A DNA stretch of 64,000 nt from Lachnospiraceae bacterium (GTDB taxonomy: Bacteria > Bacillota > Clostridia > Lachnospirales > Lachnospiraceae): the NCBI GenBank assembly GCA_017441265.1, contig JAFRYE010000037.1:16557-80556 (forward strand). Reading direction: 5' to 3'. Below are positions 57,072-64,000 of the stretch, in pieces (position 1 is the first letter of the stretch; each line of letters begins with the position of its first letter). Both the position numbers and the translations under genes were made by a program. The notes below the pieces were generated by a model. The model did not search any database, was not told the DNA's origin, and saw only the letters and a list, made by a program, of their open reading frames with translations.

Positions 57072-58616
57072 CTACCCTTTCCGGCCGCGAAGTGCCGTGA
57101 GCAGTTTCACCGCAAGTTCCGTGCTCATCGCCTCGCCGTAGAGCGATCCCTGAACGACATCGACTCCGGTCCGGCGTGCCGTATCTTCCTGCGCCTTGTC
57201 GTTGACTCCCGTGAGGATCAAACCCGCGCCGTACGCGTGGGCCGCATCCGCCAGCGCCTTGAGAAGGCCATCCGACTCGTCCTCGCCGCCGAAGTCCTCC
57301 GGCGCGCCCACGGGTCTCCAGTAATCGATCGGCAACTGCGCCGCAGAACCGACCGGAACATTCGGAAAGCCAGCCGTCTCCAGCGTAAAATGAACACCGA
57401 AGTTGCACAGTTTCCGGATCCTGTCGTCCGCCTTCTTTGCATTTTTCGTCAACACCGACTCCGGCAGTTCAAACAGCACGTTGCGCGTGTCCGCATCGAG
57501 GGTTGCCAGGCAATCGTAGGCTTCCTTGACAAACTCCCGGTTTCCGAACATCCGCTCCGTCACGGGCACCGCCACACGGATTCCCGTTAGACCGAGTTCC
57601 GCGAACCGGTGCAGGCAATCGGCTGCAAGATTGAGCATCGCCTCGTACACGACCATCGTGAGGCCCGTACCGTCCACAAGCTCCAACAGCGTGCGACCGC
57701 CGACCGGGCCGTCCGGCGTCTGCAGCACCGGTGAGATCACCAGCTGCTCCGCCGTTCCTTCCGCCAGATTCATGCGCGGCGTGAGCGGGTATTCCAACCG
57801 ACCCGCGCGCACGGCCTCCGTAACGGATGCCTGGAAACTCATGCGGTTCATGGCTTCCTTCGCGAGGTTCGGAGAGTAGAAGCAGTATGCACTCTCTCCG
57901 TTCTCCAGGCCCCTGCGCTTTGCCGCCGACATCGCAAGCCCCAAGTTCATCTCCAGAAGCTGCATCGTGTCACCGTCTCCGGGTGCAACCGCCACCGCGC
58001 CGTACACCACCGGCGTCACTTCCACTCCGCCGCTCATCATCGGCAGCGTGAGCATCTTAAACAACTTGTCCAGTTTTCCTTCGTAATCACGGCGATGCTG
58101 GATCCTCTTCGTCAGCAACGCAAAGGAATCCTCGCCGAGTGCCGCCGCCAGATCGTCCTCCTCGCTGATCGAGCTGCGGAGTCTCTGCAGGATCTCCTGC
58201 TTCATCTCCGTGTCGCTGCGGCCGAACGGACCGGTCACGGACTCGGTGTCACTGTATACCGAATACACGGCAAGGCCGATCTCTTCGCCCTCGTTCAACT
58301 GCTCTTTCGCGCTGTCGAACTCTTCGACGAGTTTCTGGCGGTTCGGAAGATCCGTGTTGGCGTCCGTGTAGGCGATCTTCAACACCTTTTGATACATTTT
58401 CCGAAGCTGCTCATAATCCTCCGTGAGCGCGTCCTTCGTCTGCTCCGTACTCTTTCCGAGCTGTTCCGCGCGTCCGAGCTTTGTCTTTAATTCCGTAAAC
58501 TGCCGCTCCATACTGCGGAGCGCGCGCTGCCACATTCGACTGCGTACCGCGAACACCGCCGCGCATACCATCGAACCAATCGCCAGCAGCATTGCGATCA
58601 GAAATGCCGTTTTCAA
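57072..58616 (-). CDS. Degenerate GGDEF-EAL protein
   Basis: 514 residues: one N-terminal membrane helix (about 3-25), a coiled coil (about 30-80), a GGDEF-like domain (about 85-245) and an EAL-like domain (about 260-510). The GGDEF motif is replaced by LGEDSF, and the EAL active-site residues are not recognisable (for example PRMNLAEGTAEQLVISP where the family has QPI..). It is probably catalytically dead and acts by binding a nucleotide or a partner. Family assignment is by overall pattern. Confidence 0.75.
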   Translation of the reverse strand: MKTAFLIAMLLAIGSMVCAAVFAVRSRMWQRALRSMERQFTELKTKLGRAEQLGKSTEQTKDALTEDYEQLRKMYQKVLKIAYTDANTDLPNRQKLVEEFDSAKEQLNEGEEIGLAVYSVYSDTESVTGPFGRSDTEMKQEILQRLRSSISEEDDLAAALGEDSFALLTKRIQHRRDYEGKLDKLFKMLTLPMMSGGVEVTPVVYGAVAVAPGDGDTMQLLEMNLGLAMSAAKRRGLENGESAYCFYSPNLAKEAMNRMSFQASVTEAVRAGRLEYPLTPRMNLAEGTAEQLVISPVLQTPDGPVGGRTLLELVDGTGLTMVVYEAMLNLAADCLHRFAELGLTGIRVAVPVTERMFGNREFVKEAYDCLATLDADTRNVLFELPESVLTKNAKKADDRIRKLCNFGVHFTLETAGFPNVPVGSAAQLPIDYWRPVGAPEDFGGEDESDGLLKALADAAHAYGAGLILTGVNDKAQEDTARRTGVDVVQGSLYGEAMSTELAVKLLTALRGRKG

Positions 58617-58702
58617 ACCGCGACCTCCTTGCTGAATCCAAACCGAAGTGCTTTATCCCGAAACACAAAATAACCCTACCTCCGAACGGAGATAGGGTAA
58701 AA

Positions 58703-58776
58703 TCGAGGCGACGTGACTTGAACACGCGACCCCCGCGTCCCTAACACGGTGCTCTACCAAACTGAGCCACGCCTCG
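58703..58776 (-). tRNA. tRNA-Pro (anticodon AGG)
   Basis: 74 nt. Acceptor CGAGGCG/CGCCTCG is perfect, D-arm GCTC/GAGC, anticodon stem CCGTG/CGCGG with loop TTAGGGA (anticodon AGG), T-loop TTCAAGT. An A at position 34 is rare in bacterial tRNAs. Acceptor and D arms are identical to the tRNA-Pro(CGG) 170 bp upstream; anticodon and T arms differ. Confidence 0.85.
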
Positions 58777-58828
58777 AGCTTGCGTTGTGTAGCTCCGAGC
58801 GCATTCCGTCCGAAGTACAAAACGAAAA

Positions 58829-58901
58829 AGCTGGAAATCAGATTCGAACTGACGACCCCTTCATTACGAGTGAAGTGCTCTACCGGCTGAGCTATTCCAG
58901 C
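58829..58901 (-). tRNA. tRNA-Thr (anticodon CGT)
   Basis: 73 nt. Acceptor GCTGGAA/TTCCAGC, anticodon stem CTTCA/TGAAG with loop CTCGTAA (CGT), T-loop TTCGAAT, discriminator T. Confidence 0.92.
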
Positions 58902-58945
58902 ATGCGCATATGCGCTCCTCAAACGGAAAATCCGCTCGAAGTAAA

Positions 58946-59019
58946 TCGAGGCGACGGGATTCGAACCCACGACCTCTGCGTCCCGAACGCAGCGCTCTAC
59001 CAAACTGAGCCACGCCTCG
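58946..59019 (-). tRNA. tRNA-Pro (anticodon CGG)
   Basis: 74 nt. Acceptor CGAGGCG/CGCCTCG, anticodon stem CTGCG/CGCAG with loop TTCGGGA (CGG), T-loop TTCGAAT. First gene of a Pro-Thr-Pro cluster. Confidence 0.93.
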
Positions 59020-59125
59020 AATTTTCGCGTGCTTTTGTATTATGCAACAAGAACAACGAATTGTCAAGCACAAAATCAACTTTTTCTCGCACGCGAAACA
59101 TACTCATTTTACGATGCGAAATGCA

Positions 59126-60547
59126 TCAATAATCGTTATCGTAATATACCTTGTAGTATACCTCGACTTTACCGTTCTCCGGAATAAACCACACCTTTAA
59201 CGACATCGTGTCCCTGTAGGTCTTCGACTTCACGTCAAACTTCAGATCCGGATACAATTCGCGGAGCTGTTCGTCGATGAAATCGATGCCGGTCTTGTCA
59301 AGGGAGTCACCGTTCATCAGTACTACGCTGGTGTCTTGGGGTGTCAGCTTATCAATGATCTTGTCCTTATTTTCCTCTTTCATCGCGATCGCGGCATAGG
59401 CGTTCAGCACATCCCGAACCATCTGATCGTCCTCGGCGAACACGCCGGACAGCAATTCTTCATAGTACAGTTTGTTCTCGGCGAGCCAGTTGGAAGCATC
59501 TGCATCGCCCAGACGTTTCTTGTACGTGCTCTTCAGTTTTTCGTACTCCTCGCCGGCCTGCTTCGGCACCGTGAACGTCGTCGTTCCGATGTTGGAGAAC
59601 TCGATCTTGTACTCCGCGCTCGCTCCGGGAGCTGCGAAACGGAGCGTGAGAGTTTTGAGACATTCGCGGTCAATTCCGTTCAGACCGTTCACTCTCTGGT
59701 ACGTAATGTCAAGCTCCACCTTATTCATCGCCGAATCGGACGGATTCGTGACAAATACCGACATCTCCTGTTTTGCCGCGGCAAGCAGACGCTGGATCGC
59801 CTCCTGCGGAAGCTTGAAATGGTCCGTTCCGTCCTCATCGCGGCTCCAACCGACCGCCGCCTTCAAAGCTGCCTCCGTGTCAAATGCAGACAGGGATGCG
59901 ACAACTTGCTCAAGCGTTCCCTTGGATTCGGGCACAAGATCCGCTCTGATCCCCGGGTAGCCTTTCGCCATCAGGGCATTCAGCGCAACCAGCGGCGCCG
60001 CCTTCTCTGCCTTCACCCCGATGTCCGGCGAGAGGGAATCCAGAAATGTCCACATGTACTGCGCGTCCTCGCCGGAAACGATATGCGTGTCATATTCAAA
60101 TTTCAGCCCGGGCTCATACCAAGTCTGAACCAGATAACCGCCTTCCTTTGTCAGGTACGCATAATGCCACAGCGTCGAATCGTCGCTGTCTTTCGTCTCG
60201 CGGTACAGCTGCTTTGCGCCGTCCTCTTCCGTCATCATTCGCATCTGATCGCGCGATTCGTACGTTTCACCCTCCGAGCGCTGCGTCTCGCTGATATCCA
60301 TGCGGCAGTTTCCGTCCGTAAAGACGTTCATCGCAGCGGCGGCAATTCGCCCGAGCACGGTCTGCGGACCCTCGTTCTCACCGGGATCATCCGGCGTGTC
60401 CGTAGGTTTCTCTGTCGGCGTCGCCGTCTCCGTCGGAGCGGACGTCGGCGTCGCCGTTTCGTTTTCCGGCTTCTTGTCGTCCTTACCGCAGCCGACCATC
60501 GCCGTCAACAACACTATTACCAATACCATCCCCAATAAACGTTTCAT
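59126..60547 (-). CDS. Large lipoprotein of unknown function
   Basis: 473 residues. Signal peptide with lipobox VGC (Cys20), a Thr/Pro/Glu linker (about 28-58), then about 410 residues with no family I recognise. The middle resembles lipoprotein domains with long beta strands (TLWHYAYLTKEGGYLVQTWYEPGLKFEYD), the rest is helical with a C-terminal strand-rich part. ATG preceded by GGGG. Strong promoter at 60580-60608. Confidence 0.75.
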   Translation of the reverse strand: MKRLLGMVLVIVLLTAMVGCGKDDKKPENETATPTSAPTETATPTEKPTDTPDDPGENEGPQTVLGRIAAAAMNVFTDGNCRMDISETQRSEGETYESRDQMRMMTEEDGAKQLYRETKDSDDSTLWHYAYLTKEGGYLVQTWYEPGLKFEYDTHIVSGEDAQYMWTFLDSLSPDIGVKAEKAAPLVALNALMAKGYPGIRADLVPESKGTLEQVVASLSAFDTEAALKAAVGWSRDEDGTDHFKLPQEAIQRLLAAAKQEMSVFVTNPSDSAMNKVELDITYQRVNGLNGIDRECLKTLTLRFAAPGASAEYKIEFSNIGTTTFTVPKQAGEEYEKLKSTYKKRLGDADASNWLAENKLYYEELLSGVFAEDDQMVRDVLNAYAAIAMKEENKDKIIDKLTPQDTSVVLMNGDSLDKTGIDFIDEQLRELYPDLKFDVKSKTYRDTMSLKVWFIPENGKVEVYYKVYYDNDY

Positions 60548-60579
60548 AGTGAAACCCCCTTCAGAACTATTTTCTGATA

Positions 60580-60608
60580 TTGTATCACTCGTTATTTATC
60601 ATGTCAAT
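60580..60608 (-). promoter_or_regulatory. Promoter of the 59126 lipoprotein gene
   Basis: Minus strand TTGACA (60608-60603), 17 bp, TACAAT (60585-60580). A T/A-rich palindrome with TTACGTT/AACGTAA arms (about 60615-60639) lies just upstream of the -35 box. Confidence 0.82.
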
Positions 60609-60720
60609 AGTGTTTACGTTCTTTTTCAAAAAACGTAAGTCAGGTTTTCCTTTGTTTTGTGTTTCATACATTGAGGACTCCGAAACTGTTCCTTTCGTCT
60701 GCGGCGAGTTTCGACGAACG

Positions 60721-60943
60721 GGAAGACGGAATGCAAGAGTGATCGGAGTGCATGTGACCTTCGGCGACTTAGCGGCCGAAAGGCTGCATGGAGCGCTTTG
60801 AAGACTGTTCGAGCACACCGCCTTCCTAGATTCTTCCATCCAAGGCGGTGTGCGAGTTCCGCAAAAGCGCTCCTGTCTATGCAGCCGAAGCGATCGCTTA
60901 GTCGCCTGGAACCGCACTCCGATCATCTTGCATTCCACCTTCC
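60721..60943. repeat. Long imperfect inverted repeat (about 220 bp)
   Basis: Five or six paired blocks, outermost to tip: GGAATGCAAGA (60728-60738) with 60926-60936; TGATCGGAGTGC (60740-60751) with 60914-60925; GGCGACTTAGCG (60763-60774) with 60895-60906, one mismatch; GGCTGCAT (60782-60789) with 60879-60886; GAGCGCTTT (60791-60799) with 60864-60872; GCACACCGCCTT (60813-60824) with 60842-60853. Loop 60825-60841. No T-run on either side, so not a terminator. Could be a rod-shaped RNA, or a fold-back mobile element remnant. Confidence 0.75.
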
Positions 60944-60956
60944 TGAGGCGTCAAAA

Positions 60957-60988
60957 GGAGCCGCCTCGCGAACGAGGCGGCTCCATGG
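60957..60988 (-). terminator. Terminator of htpG
   Basis: Perfect 12-bp GC-rich stem GGAGCCGCCTCG/CGAGGCGGCTCC with a four-base loop, followed by TTTTG on the minus strand. Confidence 0.92.
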
Positions 60989-60999
60989 GAATCGTTGGT

Positions 61000-63048
61000 T
61001 TATGCATTTTTCGAAGCGGTCAGCATTCCCAAAAGCTTGTTGCTGCGCTCCATGAACGACGTCATGTCGGAAGGCTCCAGCGGCCCCTGCGCAAGTCTCG
61101 CAAGATCGTAGATCTGCGCGCACAAAAGGTTCGACGTTTCGTCGTCCGTATGCTCGTCAATGTAGCGGACAAGGTCGTTGCCGGCGTTGAGCACGAGCGT
61201 CGAATCGTCGCCCATCGCGCCCTTGGCCATTCCGTACATCGCCATCATATCCTGCATTCTGCGGCTCTCCTCGGAGAGCGTGATCACAGCGGGTATCTCG
61301 CTGTTCTTGAGTTTCTCAACTTTGACGTCGAGCTCGCTCTTGCCAAGCGCCTTGCGGAACGTCGACCCGAGCGTCTCCTGAAGCTTCGTAAGCTCCTCGG
61401 CGTCCGCCTCGTCCTTCATCGTGTCGGTGAGATCGGCATCGATCCGCTTGAAGGCAACCGTCTCATTGTCCTGCTCAAGCTGCGTGATAAACGGCTGGTC
61501 GATGCGGTGCGTCATGATGACCGCGTCCATACCGTTCTCGCGGAACATGTTGATGTACTGGCTCTGCTGCTTCTCGTCGGTGACGTAGTACACCGTCGTC
61601 TTCTCGGGCTTCTCGTCCTTCGGCTGAGCGTTCTCTCCGTCGGCCGGCTCCGCGGCCTTTGCCTCCTCCGCCGTATCGGCCTTTGCCTCTTCCGGCGTAT
61701 CAGACTTGCCGTCCGCCGTCTTTTCGCCCTTCGCAGCCTCTATGTACTCGGGAAGTGTGATATAGCTTCCCTCCAGATTCTTGTAAATGATGAAGTCCTT
61801 CATCTTCTCGCGGAACTTCGGATCCCGAAGGCAGCCGTACTTGATGAACGGACAGATGTCATCCCAGCATTTTTCATAGTTCTCGCGGTCGGTCTTGTAC
61901 ATGCCGGACAGCTTGTCCGCAACCTTCTTCGCGATGTAATCGCTGATCTTCTTCACGAAGCCGTCGTTCTGCAGGGCGCTTCGGGATACGTTGAGCGGAA
62001 TGTCCGGGCAGTCGATGACGCCCTTTAAGAGCATCAAAAACTCCGGAATGACTTCCTTGATATTGTCGGCGATGAACACCTGGTTATTGTACAGTTTGAT
62101 CGTTCCGTCGAGGCTGTCGTACTCCGTATTGATCTTCGGAAAATACAGAATTCCCTTCAGATTGAACGGATAGTCCATATTCAGATGGATCCAGAACAAC
62201 GGCTCCTTATAGTCGTGGAACGTCGTGCGATAAAACTCCTTGTACTCCTCTTCCTTGCACTCGGAAGGCGAATGCAGGAACAGCGGGAACGTATCGTTGA
62301 TCGGCTTCGGGCCTTTCTTCTCTTCCTTCGTCTCCGCAGTTTCGGCTTCCTTCGCCGTGCCGTCCTCGGCGACGTCCGCATCGATCACCTCAGGCTTCTC
62401 GGGCTCCGCGGGCTTCGTCTCGTCCTCGAAGAAGATCGGGACCGGCATGAACGAGCAGTATTTTGTGAGAACTTCCTTCACCCGATACTCGTTCGAGAAT
62501 TCGTAGCTGTCCTCATTTAAGTACAGCGTGATCTCCGTGCCGCGCTCCGTGCGGTCGGAATCGCTCATCTCGTAGTTCATGCCCTCCTCGGACTCCCAGT
62601 GTACGGCCGTCGCGCCGTCCTTGTAAGAGAGCGTGTCGATGGTCACCTTGTGTGCCACCATGAACGCGCTGTAGAAACCGAGGCCGAAATGACCGATGAT
62701 CTGGTCCTCGTTGGCCTTGTCCTTATATTTTGCCAGGAAATCGGTCGCACCGGAAAATGCGATCTGGTTGATGTACTCCTTCACCTCGTCATCGGTCATA
62801 CCGATACCGTTGTCGATGATGGTCAGCGTTTTCTCCTCGGGGTTGGAGCGCACGATGATCTTCCACTCGTTGTCATCTGCAAGCTCCGCCTCGCCGATCA
62901 GCGCAAGCTTTTTGAGCTTCGTGATGGCGTCGCAGCCGTTCGAGACGAGCTCTCGAAGGAAAATGTCGTGGTCCGAGTAGAGCCACTTTTTGATAATGGG
63001 AAATATATTTTCCGAATTGATGGACAGATTGCCCGCTTCCTTAGCCAT
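61000..63048 (-). CDS. htpG: Chaperone HtpG (Hsp90)
   Basis: 682 residues from ATG 63048, preceded by GGAGG. GHKL ATPase motifs: NGCDAITKL, DNGIGMT, GHFGLGFYSAFMVA. The middle domain has SRSALQNDGFVKKI. Two acidic, low-complexity inserts lie at about 205-243 and 438-486, which account for the length above the usual approximately 620-630. ATP-driven chaperone. Expression is set by a promoter with CIRCE just upstream. Confidence 0.95.
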   Translation of the reverse strand: MAKEAGNLSINSENIFPIIKKWLYSDHDIFLRELVSNGCDAITKLKKLALIGEAELADDNEWKIIVRSNPEEKTLTIIDNGIGMTDDEVKEYINQIAFSGATDFLAKYKDKANEDQIIGHFGLGFYSAFMVAHKVTIDTLSYKDGATAVHWESEEGMNYEMSDSDRTERGTEITLYLNEDSYEFSNEYRVKEVLTKYCSFMPVPIFFEDETKPAEPEKPEVIDADVAEDGTAKEAETAETKEEKKGPKPINDTFPLFLHSPSECKEEEYKEFYRTTFHDYKEPLFWIHLNMDYPFNLKGILYFPKINTEYDSLDGTIKLYNNQVFIADNIKEVIPEFLMLLKGVIDCPDIPLNVSRSALQNDGFVKKISDYIAKKVADKLSGMYKTDRENYEKCWDDICPFIKYGCLRDPKFREKMKDFIIYKNLEGSYITLPEYIEAAKGEKTADGKSDTPEEAKADTAEEAKAAEPADGENAQPKDEKPEKTTVYYVTDEKQQSQYINMFRENGMDAVIMTHRIDQPFITQLEQDNETVAFKRIDADLTDTMKDEADAEELTKLQETLGSTFRKALGKSELDVKVEKLKNSEIPAVITLSEESRRMQDMMAMYGMAKGAMGDDSTLVLNAGNDLVRYIDEHTDDETSNLLCAQIYDLARLAQGPLEPSDMTSFMERSNKLLGMLTASKNA

Positions 63049-63143
63049 ACTAAAACACCTCCGTGTGTCCGCGCCGGGCGCGGAGCTCATTTTGCGATGC
63101 GGGAAGACCTTGCGAAAACGCCTTTCGTTTCCCCGCAAAGGAA

Positions 63144-63172
63144 AGTATACTCCGCGGTTTTTGGTTTGTCAA
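63144..63172 (-). promoter_or_regulatory. Promoter of htpG
   Basis: Minus strand TTGACA (63172-63167), 17 bp, TATACT (63149-63144). Confidence 0.88.
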
Positions 63173-63179
63173 TATAAAA

Positions 63180-63206
63180 TTAGCACTCATTTTCCGTGAG
63201 TGCTAA
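63180..63206. promoter_or_regulatory. CIRCE element (HrcA operator)
   Basis: Perfect TTAGCACTC, nine-base spacer, GAGTGCTAA. The spacer together with the adjacent C reads CATTTTCCG, i.e. the dispersed octamer. It lies 8 bp upstream of the htpG -35 box, whereas CIRCE usually overlaps or follows the transcription start. It can also act as the hairpin ending the dus gene. Confidence 0.93.
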
Positions 63207-63217
63207 CAAAAATAGGT

Positions 63218-63919
63218 TCAGATTTCGATCCGCAGCAACTCGCCCGCGGCGGTCAGGTACTCACCTTCCGAACGGCACTTGTGGATCGCCTTTTTCGCCT
63301 TGTCCGCGTCGGGATAGCGGTTTCCGAGGTACCCCCAGATTTCCTTCATTTTAAAGAGCGTGTCCTTGACGCCCCACATCGAGACGTACGAGCGGTACAG
63401 ATCGTCGTGGAACTCCCGCAGCTCCTTCGCGGTCATCCTCACACCCGTCGCCAGCTCGCGAAAGATCCCGGGATCGGTTACTGCGCCGCGCCCGATCATG
63501 ACGGCGCGAAGCTTCGGAAAATGCTCCTCGATCCGCCGGACGTCCGCAACGCTTCGGATGTCCCCGTTGTAGCAAAGCGGAGCCCTGCTGTTCTCGTACG
63601 CGTATGCAAACGCCTCCATGTTCGGCGTTCCGCCGTAGCCGTCCTCGCGCACTCTCGCGTGCACGATCAGCTCCGTCAGCGGGTACTTGTTGTACACCGC
63701 AAGGATTGCCGGCCACTCCGCAGGATCTGCGAACCCGAGTCTCGACTTCACCGAAACCGGCATCGGAAGCTCTTTGGAATAGAGCCGGTCAAAGAAGCGC
63801 TCCATCGCCTCGGTGTCGCGCAAAAAGCCGCTGCCCCGTCCCTTTCTGACAACCGTTCCCGATGGGCAGCCGCAATTGAGATTATGCTTGCAGTCTGGGC
63901 ATGTCCGCAAAAGGAGCAT
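63218..63919 (-). pseudogene. 5'-truncated tRNA-dihydrouridine synthase (Dus) gene
   Basis: From the conserved LNCGCPSGTVV onward the product follows the Dus family well: RKGRGSGFL, SVKSRLGF, ELIVHARVREDGYGG (catalytic region normally has a Cys in LNxGCP; present), YNGDIRS, IGRGAVTDPGIF. Before LNCGCPSG about 80-90 residues of FMN-binding N-terminal barrel (PMEGVT..) are missing, replaced by a short unrelated stretch; an ATG at 63919 could start it. It may be a broken gene or result from a recombination or assembly junction at about 63880. Confidence 0.55.
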
Positions 63920-64000
63920 TATCGAAAACCCTGATTTCAATCGGCACTTTTACCCTGGAAACATCGGAAGAATGCTGGAAGAAGAGCGGCATCCTATCAA
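63882..64000 (-). CDS. Possible C-terminus of another gene entering from the window edge
   Basis: A minus-strand frame from the window edge to TAA at 63884-63882 encodes a smooth sequence (FFQHSSDVSRVKVPIEIRVF). The plus strand has an alternative: ATG 63901, reading MSAKGALSKTLISIGTFTLE, to the window end. Only one can be real; I cannot choose. Composition is more AT-rich than the dus part. Confidence 0.25.
   Translation of the reverse strand, partial: DRMPLFFQHSSDVSRVKVPIEIRVFDNAPFADMPRLQA

Noticed and set aside
56734..57408. Extended N-terminus of the DUF5688 protein
   Set aside because: The extension overlaps the 3' end of the GGDEF-EAL gene and hairpin DNA and has no conserved sequence.

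Overview
The window looks like chromosomal DNA from a Gram-positive, Clostridia-type Firmicute, probably Lachnospiraceae-like but unusually GC-rich (roughly 55-60% by eye). Evidence: an SCIFF ribosomally made peptide with its radical SAM maturase, a whiA-crh pair near hprK, a CIRCE element at htpG, a YhbD/bactofilin pair, AsnA-type asparagine synthetase, many N-terminal lipoboxes and no outer-membrane functions. I see no insertion sequence, prophage or CRISPR array. Most genes are densely packed, with consensus promoters (TTGACA or TTTACT, 17 bp, TATAAT-like) and strong GGAGG ribosome binding sites.

Layout. 1-3.5 kb: partial LacI-like sensor, NodB polysaccharide deacetylase, tRNA-Gly(CCC), TPR protein. 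3.6-8.2 kb: complete carbohydrate ABC importer operon (ATPase, two permeases, lipoprotein binding protein). 8.3-14.9 kb: PT-rich lipoprotein, FRG-domain protein, small membrane protein, GH130 enzyme, trigger-factor-like lipoprotein, DUF308 membrane protein, diguanylate cyclase. 14.9-16.9 kb: mgtE behind a long leader containing a probable leader peptide. 16.9-21.9 kb: GH30 glycosidase between two paralogous SGNH esterases. 21.9-28 kb: azlCD, asnA, a DUF1846 protein, HD-GYP protein, trpS. 28-30.4 kb: an AT-richer islet with two paralogous lipoproteins. 30.4-36 kb: deoDC, CE2-like esterase, PLP decarboxylase-like protein, scfB/scfA. 36-44.4 kb: crh, whiA, murB, glucokinase, hprK, uvrC, ftsH. 44.4-51.4 kb: sirtuin, AraC regulator, ung, hisF, hisH, a two-component system, cyclophilin lipoprotein. 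51.5-55.5 kb: two tandem lipoprotein serpins, then the yhbD-bactofilin operon. 55.6-63.9 kb: tRNA-Arg, DUF5688 protein, degenerate GGDEF/EAL protein, three tRNAs (Pro-Thr-Pro), a large lipoprotein, a long inverted-repeat element, htpG and a 5'-truncated dus gene.

Themes. Polysaccharide use at the cell surface (GH30, GH130, SGNH/CE2 esterases, ABC importer, glucokinase, HprK and a Crh-like protein) is combined with many surface lipoproteins, including two foldases and two serpins. Cyclic-di-GMP-type proteins recur (GGDEF, HD-GYP, degenerate GGDEF-EAL).

The most unusual signal is not a gene. The octamer GGAAAATG/CATTTTCC (extended CGGAAAATGC) occurs 39 times by hand count where about one copy is expected. 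It appears in several reading frames, both orientations, promoters, a CIRCE spacer and as an inverted pair forming the uvrC terminator. This resembles the behaviour of DNA uptake sequences or of sites for an abundant DNA-binding protein. I know of no such element in Clostridia.
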